From positions 10,235-33,676 of the forward strand of contig PKWK01000251.1 in the NCBI GenBank assembly GCA_003133205.1: a stretch of 23,442 bases of DNA, in the 5' to 3' direction. Within the stretch, counting starts at the first letter, position 1; each line of letters opens with the position of its first letter. This DNA comes from Granulicella sp. (GTDB lineage Bacteria > Acidobacteriota > Terriglobia > Terriglobales > Acidobacteriaceae). Position numbers and translations under genes: made by a program. This document shows, piece after piece, positions 17,115-23,442 of the stretch. Below the pieces are notes generated by a model. That model made no database searches. It had not been told where the DNA came from and was given only the letters and a program-made list of their open reading frames with translations.

Positions 17115-17256
17115 ACCGTCCCCTCCTCAATCCGAAATCATACTTGCGTATGTGCGGATCCAGGGGGGCAGGTCAGAACCAGAAGTGGTTTGATCAGGTG
17201 CGATACCGGTTACAGATTGGTCCGGATCGAGTGGGAGTACATCGACGAAGCCGACG

Positions 17257-18555
17257 CTAGTCCGCCGACACGAGGTATTCCGCTGGAACAGCGCTACGAG
17301 GCAGACGCCGTTCCGCGGACGGCGCATGCGTTGACCGATGATAGCTTGCATGGCGCTGCAACAAGACTGCCGCCGCGCCGAGGAGCCGGGCAAAATCGCC
17401 GTCCCCCGCAATGGCCAAGCGGGGAGGCGTGCCCGCCAGGACAGCAGCTTTCAACTGTTCTTGTACGATCGGACCAAACCGCTGCCAGCTCGAAGTGATC
17501 TCGCCGGTAATCAGAATCAGCTCTGGCGAAAGAGCGGCAGTAATCAGCCCCAGGCCCTGGCCTAGCGCGACTGCCTGGTGCGTTACGGCTTCGATCGCGG
17601 CGGGATCATTCTCCTCGACCTTGCGCAGTAAACCGTAGATATCGATCAGCGCATGTTTGGGATTGGCTTCATGGTAGAAACGAAGCGCGGCACGCGACGA
17701 CCCATACATCTCCCAGCAGCCGCGCCGTCCGCAGCCGCACAGAGGGCCTGAAGGGTCAATTGAGATATGCCCGAACTCGCCAGCAAGTCCGTTGAATCCG
17801 GAATGCATCTGACCGCCAGCGAGTATGCCGGTGCCGATTCCCTCGGATACCGCAACGAGGACGGCACTGCGAACCCCCGCAAGCCGCCCGTACCAGGATT
17901 CAGCGAGCAGGCACGCGTTCGCGTCGTTGTCCATCTCCACCTGCAACTTCAAAGCTTTCTGCAACGCGGCGCGAACGTCGAAGTCTTTCCAGTGCAGGTT
18001 CGGTGTCAACAGGAAACGCTGAGTTTCAGGATGAACGCGACCCGGCACGCTGACACCGATTCCCTCAAAAGACCTGTCGGAGTGACGATCGCGCAGCATC
18101 CGCAGACACTCAATGATGCGTTTAACAGAACCCTCTGCACCGGACACAGTCATCACTGTCTCGCGTGATAGAAAACGGCCGGTGAGGTCGATAACGGCGA
18201 CGATCGCGCGCTGCGGCCTTAGATCAATGGCAAATGTAACCAGCCGATCGTTCACCTCAATCATTGTCGATGGGCGCCCACGCGGACGGTGCACGATAGC
18301 TCCCTCGCGGATCCAGCCTTCTCCAATCAGCTGTTCCACGATGATGGAGATTGTGCTTGGCTGTAACCCGGAAAAGCGCGCCAGTTCCACGCGCGATACC
18401 GGCTGACGAAAACGAATGAGCTCGAGCACGATATCCCGGTTGATATCCCGTGCATTTTCGCTGGAGGCCAACTGCACCGAAGATAGATCAATACGGCGAA
18501 TGCCGCGTCCCCGCGATCGTCCTGTTCCATCGGAATTGCCCTGCTGATCATTCAT
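17257..18555 (-). CDS. ROK-family transcriptional repressor (NagC/Mlc/XylR type)
   Basis: The 432-aa protein starts at ATG 18555; a GTG lies directly before it and no Shine-Dalgarno is seen. Residues about 38-95 form a winged helix (NRDIVLELIRFRQPVSRVELARFSGLQPSTISIIVEQLIGEGWI), preceded by a basic tail. The ROK sugar-binding part keeps VPGRV, NDANA (near 210), EFGHISIDP (His at 263) and the zinc cysteines of CGCGRRGCWE (273-280). The kinase ATP loop DxGxT is replaced by AIDLRPQRA, so it should be a sugar-sensing repressor and not a kinase. The last 40 residues are a low-complexity tail. It is convergent with lysR, and a palindrome directly upstream suggests autoregulation. The ligand is unknown. 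Confidence 0.9.
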   Translation of the reverse strand: MNDQQGNSDGTGRSRGRGIRRIDLSSVQLASSENARDINRDIVLELIRFRQPVSRVELARFSGLQPSTISIIVEQLIGEGWIREGAIVHRPRGRPSTMIEVNDRLVTFAIDLRPQRAIVAVIDLTGRFLSRETVMTVSGAEGSVKRIIECLRMLRDRHSDRSFEGIGVSVPGRVHPETQRFLLTPNLHWKDFDVRAALQKALKLQVEMDNDANACLLAESWYGRLAGVRSAVLVAVSEGIGTGILAGGQMHSGFNGLAGEFGHISIDPSGPLCGCGRRGCWEMYGSSRAALRFYHEANPKHALIDIYGLLRKVEENDPAAIEAVTHQAVALGQGLGLITAALSPELILITGEITSSWQRFGPIVQEQLKAAVLAGTPPRLAIAGDGDFARLLGAAAVLLQRHASYHRSTHAPSAERRLPRSAVPAEYLVSAD

Positions 18556-18563
18556 CACATAGT

Positions 18564-18583
18564 TATTTTACTTGCATAAAATA
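18564..18583. promoter_or_regulatory. perfect palindrome, probable ROK operator
   Basis: TATTTTA (18564-18570), a 6-base spacer CTTGCA, and TAAAATA (18577-18583) form a perfect dyad 9 bp before the ROK ATG. AT-rich dyads with a short GC-richer centre are typical of NagC/Mlc-type operators, so binding here would block its own transcription. Confidence 0.55.
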
Positions 18584-19683
18584 TTTCATGCGCCATCACT
18601 GAGTAAGTAAACCTTCTTCTTCCAGCTTGGGCCACAGATGGCTCGATTCTCCTTTTGGAACTAAACGCTTTGGAGGAACCAGATCCTGGACGAGTGGGCG
18701 CAAGCCAACAAATATGTTTGCACCCAAAAAAATAACTTGTGCCTGCAAAATTGTGATCTACTCCCGAACTCAGCATTCGGTTTCGTCTTGTGCCTCGCCA
18801 AAGTGTGCCATGAACGGCGCGGAAAAGAGGTTGTACTGTAGACCGAATGAAAGCAGCCTTGCTGCACGGAAGATGGAGGCAGTCCCTCCGGGGGCTGTGC
18901 CTCGCCAAATAGCCATCTGGGCGCAAAGCGGTTCTGACGTATCAACTCAGGGTCCAAAATTGCAACAGTTTTTGACTGGAGAGGGCTTGACCGGTGAGCC
19001 GCTGGCTGAAGTGCAATGAGTCATCCTCTCATTCAACGGCGTATTGACGGACTTGAAGAGCCATGTTCGAAGCCGAGCAAGGCGATCCTGACTCTTTGCG
19101 CCGCAGCAATCTGGATGTAACGACCAAGATTACCAAATCGCGTATTAGGAAACTGCGTTTCCTTGTCCACCGTTGCGATGCACAAAGTATCTCACGGAGG
19201 TATTTGTTCCTAACCGCCTCATTATTGGTGCAAATGCGCGAAAACTTTCTCCTTAACCCAAACTTTGAGGAACAGCGCTTCTGGGCTGGTTCGCCGTTTT
19301 GTTTTCATTGGGATAAAAACCATACTTCGGCGGCCATTCTGGTGATGTTTCGGAGAGGATCAGGAATGCTTGGAGGCGAGGGACGGCTGTGCCTCGCCAA
19401 GATTCCGTCACTCAGTGTTTTGTTAGGATTACGCTGGCGCATCGCCGGCGTGCTTGGAACTGATATTTACTGTTAAGACCATCGGATCGCTCGATGAGTC
19501 GTGTGACGAGGTAGCTCAGTGGTTGGGGTCGGCGTACAGCGTCAGAAGGGTATGCGCAGGCAATAGTCCGGGAGACAAAAACCAACGATCCGGGGACTAG
19601 GGGCAAGACTCAACCAGAAACTAATAAACATATTTTTATCAATTATTTACGGTGACTGCCACCCCGCGAATCTCGGGCACATT
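18584..19683. other. 1.1-kb region without a convincing gene
   Basis: Several frames of 98-137 codons are open, but none has a ribosome site, a recognisable domain or gene-like composition. The stretch contains three copies of a TGTGCCTCGCCAA repeat (18789, 18895, 19387) and a hairpin at 19375-19398. There is a tRNA-like 5' sequence near 19509 that lacks the rest of a cloverleaf. It looks like decayed or mobile-element-derived DNA. Confidence 0.55.
19375..19398. repeat. hairpin within a GGCTGTGCCTCGCCAA repeat
   Basis: GGCGAGG (19375-19381) pairs with CCTCGCC (19392-19398) around a 10-nt loop. The 16-bp sequence GGCTGTGCCTCGCCAA at 19385-19400 recurs exactly at 18893-18908, and a 13-bp core recurs at 18789-18801. 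Confidence 0.5.
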
Positions 19684-19688
19684 GGTGG

Positions 19689-19899
19689 AACTTCAGCCTT
19701 ATACGTAAATACCCGGTGGAACTTCAGTCTTATGGGGTATTAAACTTCAGCGTTATGGGGTACGAGGTCCGGTAAGTTGTTGAAAGATAGAGCGACCAAC
19801 TTCAGCCTTATGCGTAAACCCACATTTGATGTGGGTTTACGCATAAGGCTGAAGTTGTACAGCCTAAGGCTGAAGTCGAGACACCATAAAAATGAAGTC
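19689..19899. repeat. inverted array of seven ~20-bp CTTCAG repeats
   Basis: Four forward copies begin with ACTTCAG: 19689-19709, 19720-19739, 19743-19762 and 19798-19818. Three copies follow on the opposite strand: 19836-19856, the shortened 19865-19877, and the diverged 19880-19899 (15 of 20 bases matching the second copy). Two variants exist, one continuing CCTTATGCGTAAA and one continuing TTATGGGGTA. The first two forward copies also share GGTGGA in front. The arrangement resembles the multiple transposase-binding sites at the ends of Mu/Tn7/Tn5053-like elements brought together, but no such transposase is in the window. Confidence 0.6.
19797..19857. repeat. 61-bp palindrome with 29-bp perfect arms
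   Basis: Positions 19797-19825 are the exact reverse complement of 19829-19857, separated by TTG. Each arm contains one CTTCAGCCTTATGCGTAAA repeat plus CCCACAT at the centre. Such a dyad could extrude as a cruciform or hairpin. Confidence 0.95.
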
Positions 19900-19924
19900 G
19901 CTCATTAGTAACGAGTTATGTCTA

Positions 19925-19965
19925 TTTCGGCCGGAGCGCATGGAGTATTCGTGCTCCGGCCGAAA
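19925..19965 (-). terminator. 13-bp-stem hairpin downstream of the 497-aa gene
   Basis: TTTCGGCCGGAGC (19925-19937) pairs perfectly with GCTCCGGCCGAAA (19953-19965) around a 15-nt loop, 31 bp beyond the stop of the minus-strand gene. There is no T-tract after the stem on either strand, so it may be a transcript-end stabiliser or a recombination site instead of a classical terminator. Confidence 0.45.
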
Positions 19966-19996
19966 AATCATGCATAACCTGCATCACCTACATAAA

Positions 19997-21490
19997 TCAT
20001 TTGTTTTCAATGCATAACTGGCAGTGCAGGTTGTTCTCTTCCTGGTCCAAACCTACACCTCCATACACCGCGGCAAGTTCATGGGCCCGTGTCATGGTGG
20101 CCAGGTCCATTACGAGGCCTCTCCCCGCCTTGCCTAGCCGGCGCGTGGATAGGCCGATTTTCTTCAACCGGTGCCCGATAATTTCGGCGCGGTAGTACAG
20201 CCGTTCTCCGCGAGCCTCCACGATGCGATTGACCTCGTTGGCGACTTCACCGACGAGGACTTGCGCCTTGCCCGCGTGCGCCAAATTGAGGGTCGCCTCC
20301 AGCGTGACAGCCTCAAGGCTTGTCGAGCGGTCCGCTTGACGCTGGCTTTCAACCGGCGTGAGCAATGAGATAAGTTGCGATTGAAGCCCAGGCGAGTCGA
20401 TGACGCAGGCGCCGAGCGCGTTCGCGATCGCGCGCGTGTCGGACGTAAGGAGAGAGGCATCGAACACGGAGTTGTACACGCGGACGAGATTCTTGGTACG
20501 GTACCGCAGCAGCTGATTTTGCAGGTCCTCAACCACTGCTTTAGTCGGCCGTAACGAATGTTGTGTTGCGGGCGCGGGAGCGGTTGGCTGCAATCTCACC
20601 TGCAGACTGCAGTGTGGTATCCGGTCAACGGAGACTTCCTCTCCGAGATAGATTGCTTTTGGGCCATAGAAGTCCTTATATCTGGAGCCGTCGTTGATCA
20701 TGTAGCCGCGCGCCGAACTGCAGCCCAGGGTAGCTACCATTTGCTTCGAGATGTTCGGGTCGTAGAACAGCAGGGTGGGAGTGGTATGCCAGTTTGCCCT
20801 CAGGAGGCTCGTGATGTCGGCCCGCGTCAGTATCATCGGGAAGCGGCAAAAGTTCCTCAGCGTGCGCAGTACCAGGTCGCCTTCAAACCCTGGTGCGACG
20901 ATCGATAGCCCAGGCGCGAGAGACAGGCCGTCGGGAAACCAGGTGGAGATAGTCCAGTAGGTCAGGAGAGCACTTGTCTGTTCAGGAAGACACGCCAGCC
21001 CGGCAATGGCTTGCTGGAGCCGGCCGAAGAGTTCTTCCGTGGTCCCGTAGCGCGCCGAGCCGGTGGGCAGCGGAGTGGCATTCCAGGGAGCACGAACGAG
21101 GTCGGCTCGCCGGATAATTTCCTCCAGACTCCCCTCGAAACCGTCTTCCACTTCGAATGGGGGCTTCCATGTTGTCATATTGTTCTTACTGGTGCGAACC
21201 GGCTCTTCGATGCACTTGACGTTGAGCACCTGCTTCGCGACGGACCTCTGTGAGTGGCTGCTTGCCGAATCGGTTAACTCAGCCTCCTGGACCGGACTGT
21301 TCGACGTTGTTGCAGGCGCCACCGCTCCTGGGTCCATCGACCCTTCTTCTGCGCCGCCTACAGCGATGGGAGTCGCTCCTGTCGTTGCAGTCGGCTCCGA
21401 GGGGCCAACGGTTGCACTTCCATCTAATTTGACGCCAGCCTGGGGAGACTCCCAGCCATTGGCGTTTGCAGTTGTACTGTCGTTTTGCAT
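19997..21490 (-). CDS. uncharacterised protein with degenerate P-loop ATPase-like core
   Basis: I chose ATG 21490 (497 aa), which has AAGG five bases upstream; the frame extends to a GTG at 21550. Residues 1-85 are Ala/Thr/Pro/Ser-rich and probably disordered. Residues about 150-305 follow the layout of DUF3631/helicase-like ATPases: LLTYWTISTWFPDGL, then LSIVAPGFEGDLVLRTL where the Walker A should be, PTLLFYDPN in the Walker B position, and FYGPKAIYLGEE. Neither Walker motif is intact (no GKS/T, no DE), so it is probably an inactive relative. Residues about 395-475 look like a winged-helix-type C-terminal domain (VGEVANEVNRIVEARGERLYYRAEIIGHRLKKIGL), and the tail has CQLC. It is the second gene of a two-gene module opposite an XRE gene. 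The function is unknown; the ATPase comparison is by eye. Confidence 0.7.
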   Translation of the reverse strand: MQNDSTTANANGWESPQAGVKLDGSATVGPSEPTATTGATPIAVGGAEEGSMDPGAVAPATTSNSPVQEAELTDSASSHSQRSVAKQVLNVKCIEEPVRTSKNNMTTWKPPFEVEDGFEGSLEEIIRRADLVRAPWNATPLPTGSARYGTTEELFGRLQQAIAGLACLPEQTSALLTYWTISTWFPDGLSLAPGLSIVAPGFEGDLVLRTLRNFCRFPMILTRADITSLLRANWHTTPTLLFYDPNISKQMVATLGCSSARGYMINDGSRYKDFYGPKAIYLGEEVSVDRIPHCSLQVRLQPTAPAPATQHSLRPTKAVVEDLQNQLLRYRTKNLVRVYNSVFDASLLTSDTRAIANALGACVIDSPGLQSQLISLLTPVESQRQADRSTSLEAVTLEATLNLAHAGKAQVLVGEVANEVNRIVEARGERLYYRAEIIGHRLKKIGLSTRRLGKAGRGLVMDLATMTRAHELAAVYGGVGLDQEENNLHCQLCIENK

Positions 21491-21611
21491 TCGTACCTTA
21501 CCTTTTCGGGGTACCTTGGTCCGCCATGAACGTTCTGGCGGACCAGGCACTCCATTTAATGATGTGAAAGTTCGATTTCTTGAAAACTAAATTTGCGTGG
21601 CCGGGAATTCA

Positions 21612-21698
21612 GTCAGGGGAGTCGGCAATAGCACTTGCCGGCGCCCAAGAGGTAGCCCTCTTTGCCTGCAGTGTCCATTGCCGGCCAACGCCCCTGAC
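21612..21698 (-). ncRNA. structured leader element E2 upstream of the 497-aa gene
   Basis: An outer stem GTCAGGGG (21612-21619) / CCCCTGAC (21691-21698) encloses two hairpins: CGGCAA/TTGCCG (21623-21628 with 21635-21640) and AAGAGG/CCTCTT (21647-21652 with 21657-21662, tetraloop). CGGCAAT can alternatively pair with ATTGCCG at 21677-21683, so two exclusive folds are possible. It lies between the two minus-strand genes, about 120 nt before the 497-aa start, and shares CCGGCAA and GGCTACC with element E1. It has no known family that I recognise. Confidence 0.45.
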
Positions 21699-21714
21699 AT
21701 CCAATCAAACCTGG

Positions 21715-22077
21715 CTACGGTTCCTCAATTGACCTGCGGCAATCGAGGTCGTCCATGAGGGACTTTAGAGCCAGCCGGTTGTTCCATCCCACCTTCAGAA
21801 GCTCCGAAGCCCAACGGCGCAAGTCATTGGCCATCTTTGGCGAGATAGGCTTCAGCTGCAAATGGCAGCGCTTCATTTCATCCTTGGACCAAGGGTCCCA
21901 GTATCCAACACTGCTCTTCTTCCCGAACGCGAACTGGTTGAGGGTGCGCATTACCTTCTGGCGGTCACGCGCCGCGAGCCGCACATACGCATTGCCAAGA
22001 GTGACTTTCAATTTACGAAGTTTGAATTCGTCGGGTTGCGGTCCTGAAACCGGCCCTTCACTATATGTCTGTTCCAT
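21715..22077 (-). CDS. uncharacterised 120-aa protein
   Basis: ATG 22077 has GAAAGGG 6 bases upstream, which decides the start over an in-frame GTG at 22116. The protein is basic in its middle and probably mostly helical (FKLRKLKVTLGNAYVRLAARDRQKVMRTLNQFAF, PKMANDLRRWASELLKVGWNNRLALKSLMDDLDC). No signal peptide, membrane segment or catalytic motif is visible, and I do not recognise a family. It heads the minus-strand module with the 497-aa gene (224-bp gap filled by element E2) and is divergent from the XRE gene, so it may be under that regulator's control. Confidence 0.6.
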   Translation of the reverse strand: MEQTYSEGPVSGPQPDEFKLRKLKVTLGNAYVRLAARDRQKVMRTLNQFAFGKKSSVGYWDPWSKDEMKRCHLQLKPISPKMANDLRRWASELLKVGWNNRLALKSLMDDLDCRRSIEEP

Positions 22078-22143
22078 ACAAAGCCCTTTCTTACTTAAAT
22101 CTGTTTTGGTATTCACAGTAACTTCCCATCCACCAAGCGCGGT

Positions 22144-22201
22144 GAGTCCGCGGGCGTGAAGACCGAATGGGTAGCCTTTCGCGCCCGCTGTTGCCGGACT
22201 C
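22144..22201 (-). ncRNA. structured leader element E1 upstream of the 120-aa gene
   Basis: GAGTCCG (22144-22150) pairs with CGGACTC (22195-22201), and GCGGGCG (22150-22156) with CGCCCGC (22182-22188) inside it, giving a long nested stem with an asymmetric internal loop. Read on the minus strand it contains CCGGCAA on the 5' side and GGCTACC in the apical region, both also present in element E2. It lies 67 nt before the chosen start of the 120-aa gene. Confidence 0.45.
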
Positions 22202-22547
22202 TTGTGTACCTAATACGACGTTTTTGGAGAGTTTGCGCGGATATTTTTTGGGTCGACGGCGAAAATTCTTGCCCAGGGAGAATGAACATGCCGATAATCT
22301 GAGTTCGCCCAGCCTGGTGAATCTGGTTTGCGAACCAGGGCTCAAGGGCCCGGGTTGCATTTCAACGACTGGTTGCATCCTCCTGTGCCGCGCGCCGGTA
22401 AAGGACAGTTCGCCACCGATCATCTTGTCCTGGCCGTTCATCCGCCACCTTTCCATTGCCTCTTGTTAACTAGGCACTCGTGGTGATAGTACTAGGGTTC
22501 TAAAATAGTTCCGCAAACGCAATAAGTACTTTACGATCATATGTTTA
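22202..22547. other. divergent intergenic region between the module and the XRE gene
   Basis: No supported gene. Frames of 100-121 codons on both strands have no ribosome site or recognisable domain. A TAGTACTA palindrome lies near 22487, and the segment becomes strongly AT-rich from about 22490. The minus-strand promoter could not be assigned confidently. Confidence 0.5.
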
Positions 22548-22556
22548 TGCTATGAT
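22548..22556 (+). promoter_or_regulatory. extended -10 promoter of the XRE gene
   Basis: TG-C-TATGAT matches the extended -10 form TGnTATAAT with one mismatch. A weak TTTACG lies 15 bp before the hexamer. An ATCATA-N9-TATGAT dyad (22536-22556) overlaps it. Transcription would begin near 22563, about 30 nt before the ATG. Confidence 0.5.
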
Positions 22557-22571
22557 ATGGATGTAGCGTAA

Positions 22572-22585
22572 ATTCCATATGGAAT
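22572..22585. promoter_or_regulatory. ATTCCATATGGAAT palindrome, candidate XRE operator
   Basis: A perfect 14-bp palindrome lies between the predicted transcription start and the XRE ATG. It overlaps GGA, the only ribosome-site candidate. Its position fits negative autoregulation. Confidence 0.5.
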
Positions 22586-22593
22586 ACTGAAGT

Positions 22594-22923
22594 ATGACTG
22601 TCGAGGAACGACGGAAGATTTTGGGGCTTAGACTAAAGTCGGCTCGTCTCAAGGCAATGGCCCAACGGAAGCTGTCGAGGAAGAACGTGGGCTGGACGCA
22701 AAGTGTTGTCGCAAAGAAACACCATCCAATGACCCAGGCGTTCGCGGCGAAGCAACTGGGAATTAGCCAGTCCTTTCTCTCTAAACTTGAGAAGGGACTG
22801 CAGGAACCGAACTTCCTGCTCGTGGAGAAGATGGCGGCTTACTACGGCATAAAGAAGTTGTCCTCGTTCGAGACATACAGTTCGGAAGAACGGACAAGAT
22901 CTCACCATTTGAATGATCTTTAG
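22594..22923 (+). CDS. XRE-family helix-turn-helix regulator
   Basis: The 109-aa protein has one HTH of the Cro/C1 type at about residues 47-88 (TQAFAAKQLGISQSFLSKLEKGLQEPNFLLVEKMAAYYGI). A basic N-terminal extension (RLKSARLKAMAQRKLSRKNVGW) contains an insertion before the HTH, longer than in the usual 65-70-residue domain. There is no visible effector or protease domain. It is divergent from the 120-aa/497-aa module and carries its own palindromic operator candidate, the layout of a repressor controlling an adjacent accessory module. The final Ser/His-rich tail is unremarkable. Confidence 0.85.
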   Translation: MTVEERRKILGLRLKSARLKAMAQRKLSRKNVGWTQSVVAKKHHPMTQAFAAKQLGISQSFLSKLEKGLQEPNFLLVEKMAAYYGIKKLSSFETYSSEERTRSHHLNDL

Positions 22924-23442
22924 CTTTTGGTCTGGATGTCGATCTGCGCGCACGTTCCACATCAGCTAACAGTCGGAGCGTTGCAGAAGCGGGTCTCGCA
23001 GCCACTTTTCATCGACCGGCTTCTGATCCGCTCGCTTACCCAGTGCGTCCCGAATGTCCACGCAAGCCGTCTATTTACTCGGTACGTTCGTTCTACCTGG
23101 AACGATGGGAAGGGGTACTGAGCAGCGGGTAGGTGGTTTTAATAGTGACTGCAGGTTGTGCGCCTCGACCAGCTAGTCATCGCTTTGGAGCAAGTGCAGG
23201 CGCGGTTCAAAGCCACTATCCAGGTTACCGCGAGGCCGACTTGGTGAAACGCATGCCGCCGATCAGGGCATTCTCGCCGACGCTGGGCGGATTCCGACGC
23301 GAGGGCTACCTGGTTCTAAGGGAACTCGAACACACCACTATTTAAGGGTGACCGAATTAAGGTGGACCGAAGTGTGCAACGAGGCTCAGGACTCGATGCC
23401 GGTAAGAAGCCATTCGATGCTCTGAGTTTGGCAACTTGGCTT
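22924..23442. other. 519-bp right-hand region without a supported gene
   Basis: An open stretch at 22917-23132 lacks an ATG and shows no codon-position bias, and a 71-codon frame at 23133-23345 has no recognisable features. The only clear structure is the tandem repeat at 23342-23371. Confidence 0.5.
23342..23371. repeat. tandem 15-bp repeat, possible transposon end
   Basis: TTAAGGGTGACCGAA (23342-23356) is followed directly by TTAAGGTGGACCGAA (23357-23371); they differ at two positions. Tandem imperfect repeats like these are often transposase-binding sites at element ends, but the window stops 71 bp later. Confidence 0.5.

Larger units (their letters stand above)
15912..17175 (-). mobile_element. 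complete IS3-family element, IS407-group-like (1264 bp)
   Basis: Both ends read TGACCTGCCCCC inward, and the match continues to TCCGCAC at about base 24 (15912-15935 and the complement of 17152-17175). The interior carries orfA and orfB on the minus strand with a -1 frameshift site between them and an intact DDE triad. With perfect ends, intact frames and a GAAC duplication, the element looks recently inserted and potentially active. Confidence 0.93.
15908..17179. repeat. 4-bp target-site duplication GAAC flanking the IS
   Basis: GAAC occurs at 15908-15911 directly before the left end and again at 17176-17179 directly after the right end. Four bases is the duplication length expected of the IS407 group. 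Removing the IS and one copy rebuilds the LysR reading frame. Confidence 0.9.

Noticed and set aside
19509..19580. tRNA-like start (GAGGTAGCTCAGTGGTT)
   Set aside because: The D-arm-like beginning is not followed by a closing D stem, an anticodon stem or a GTTCGAATC T-loop, so no cloverleaf forms. At most it is a remnant or chance match.
19689..19899. CRISPR array
   Set aside because: The repeats change orientation midway, spacing is irregular (31, 23, 55 bp), and there are no unique equal-length spacers or cas genes.
21612..21698. Integron attC site
   Set aside because: The folded sequence lacks the RYYYAAC/GTTRRRY core boxes in the required positions.
22917..23132. Open stretch of 72 codons downstream of the XRE gene
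   Set aside because: There is no ATG, no ribosome site, no GC3 bias and no recognisable domain.
23149..23241. Short protein-like stretch (VVRLDQLVIALEQVQARF)
   Set aside because: It looks plausible as peptide but is only about 30 codons after a stop, with no convincing start. It could be a gene remnant but cannot be supported.

Overview
The window looks like a chromosomal segment of an acidobacterium (Acidobacteriota, Terriglobia-like). The main reasons are the 1202-residue Oar-type TonB-dependent receptor with an N-terminal carboxypeptidase-regulatory-like domain, the many exported plant-polysaccharide enzymes, and a Tat-exported enolase-superfamily enzyme. This assignment is an inference from gene content; no rRNA or tRNA is present to confirm it.

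Positions 1-17,200 hold a hemicellulose/pectin-type carbohydrate locus. On the + strand lie the 3' end of a GH115 alpha-glucuronidase and a translationally coupled CE1-like esterase. On the - strand follow a GH43 arabinanase/arabinosidase with a C-terminal QxW lectin-like domain and a small exported beta-sandwich protein. Next come two exported RraA-like proteins in convergent orientation. The second sits in an apparent operon with a Tat-exported enolase-superfamily sugar-acid dehydratase whose active-site spacing matches galactonate dehydratase. A 460-bp divergent region with TTGGT-N3-ACCAA dyads (GntR/FadR, UxuR-like) separates that operon from the large TonB receptor gene, which ends in a strong intrinsic terminator. 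After it come a 976-residue exported protein (tandem beta-helix plus SMP-30-like propeller) and a LysR regulator. Together these suggest stripping of uronic acid, ester and arabinose groups from plant polysaccharide, uptake, and sugar-acid processing under local regulators.

The LysR gene is interrupted five codons before its native stop by a complete IS3-family (IS407-group-like) element at 15912-17175. The element has matching TGACCTGCCCCC ends, a GAAC target duplication, orfA/orfB and an A-AAA-AAC frameshift site. A ROK-family repressor gene, convergent with lysR, follows; a perfect TATTTTA-N6-TAAAATA palindrome lies just upstream of its start.

Positions 18,560-23,442 are accessory in character. 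About 1.4 kb has no convincing gene but contains short repeats and an inverted array of seven CTTCAG-type ~20-bp repeats centred on a 61-bp palindrome with 29-bp perfect arms. Next is a two-gene - strand module encoding 120-aa and 497-aa proteins of unknown function. Each gene is preceded by a strongly base-paired leader, and the two leaders share the motifs CCGGCAA and GGCTACC. A divergent XRE-family regulator has an extended -10 promoter and a palindromic operator candidate. The 497-aa protein resembles a DUF3631/helicase-type P-loop ATPase fold whose Walker motifs have been lost. The XRE / 120-aa / 497-aa / structured-leader unit is the best candidate for an undescribed system here, though nothing in the sequence states its function.
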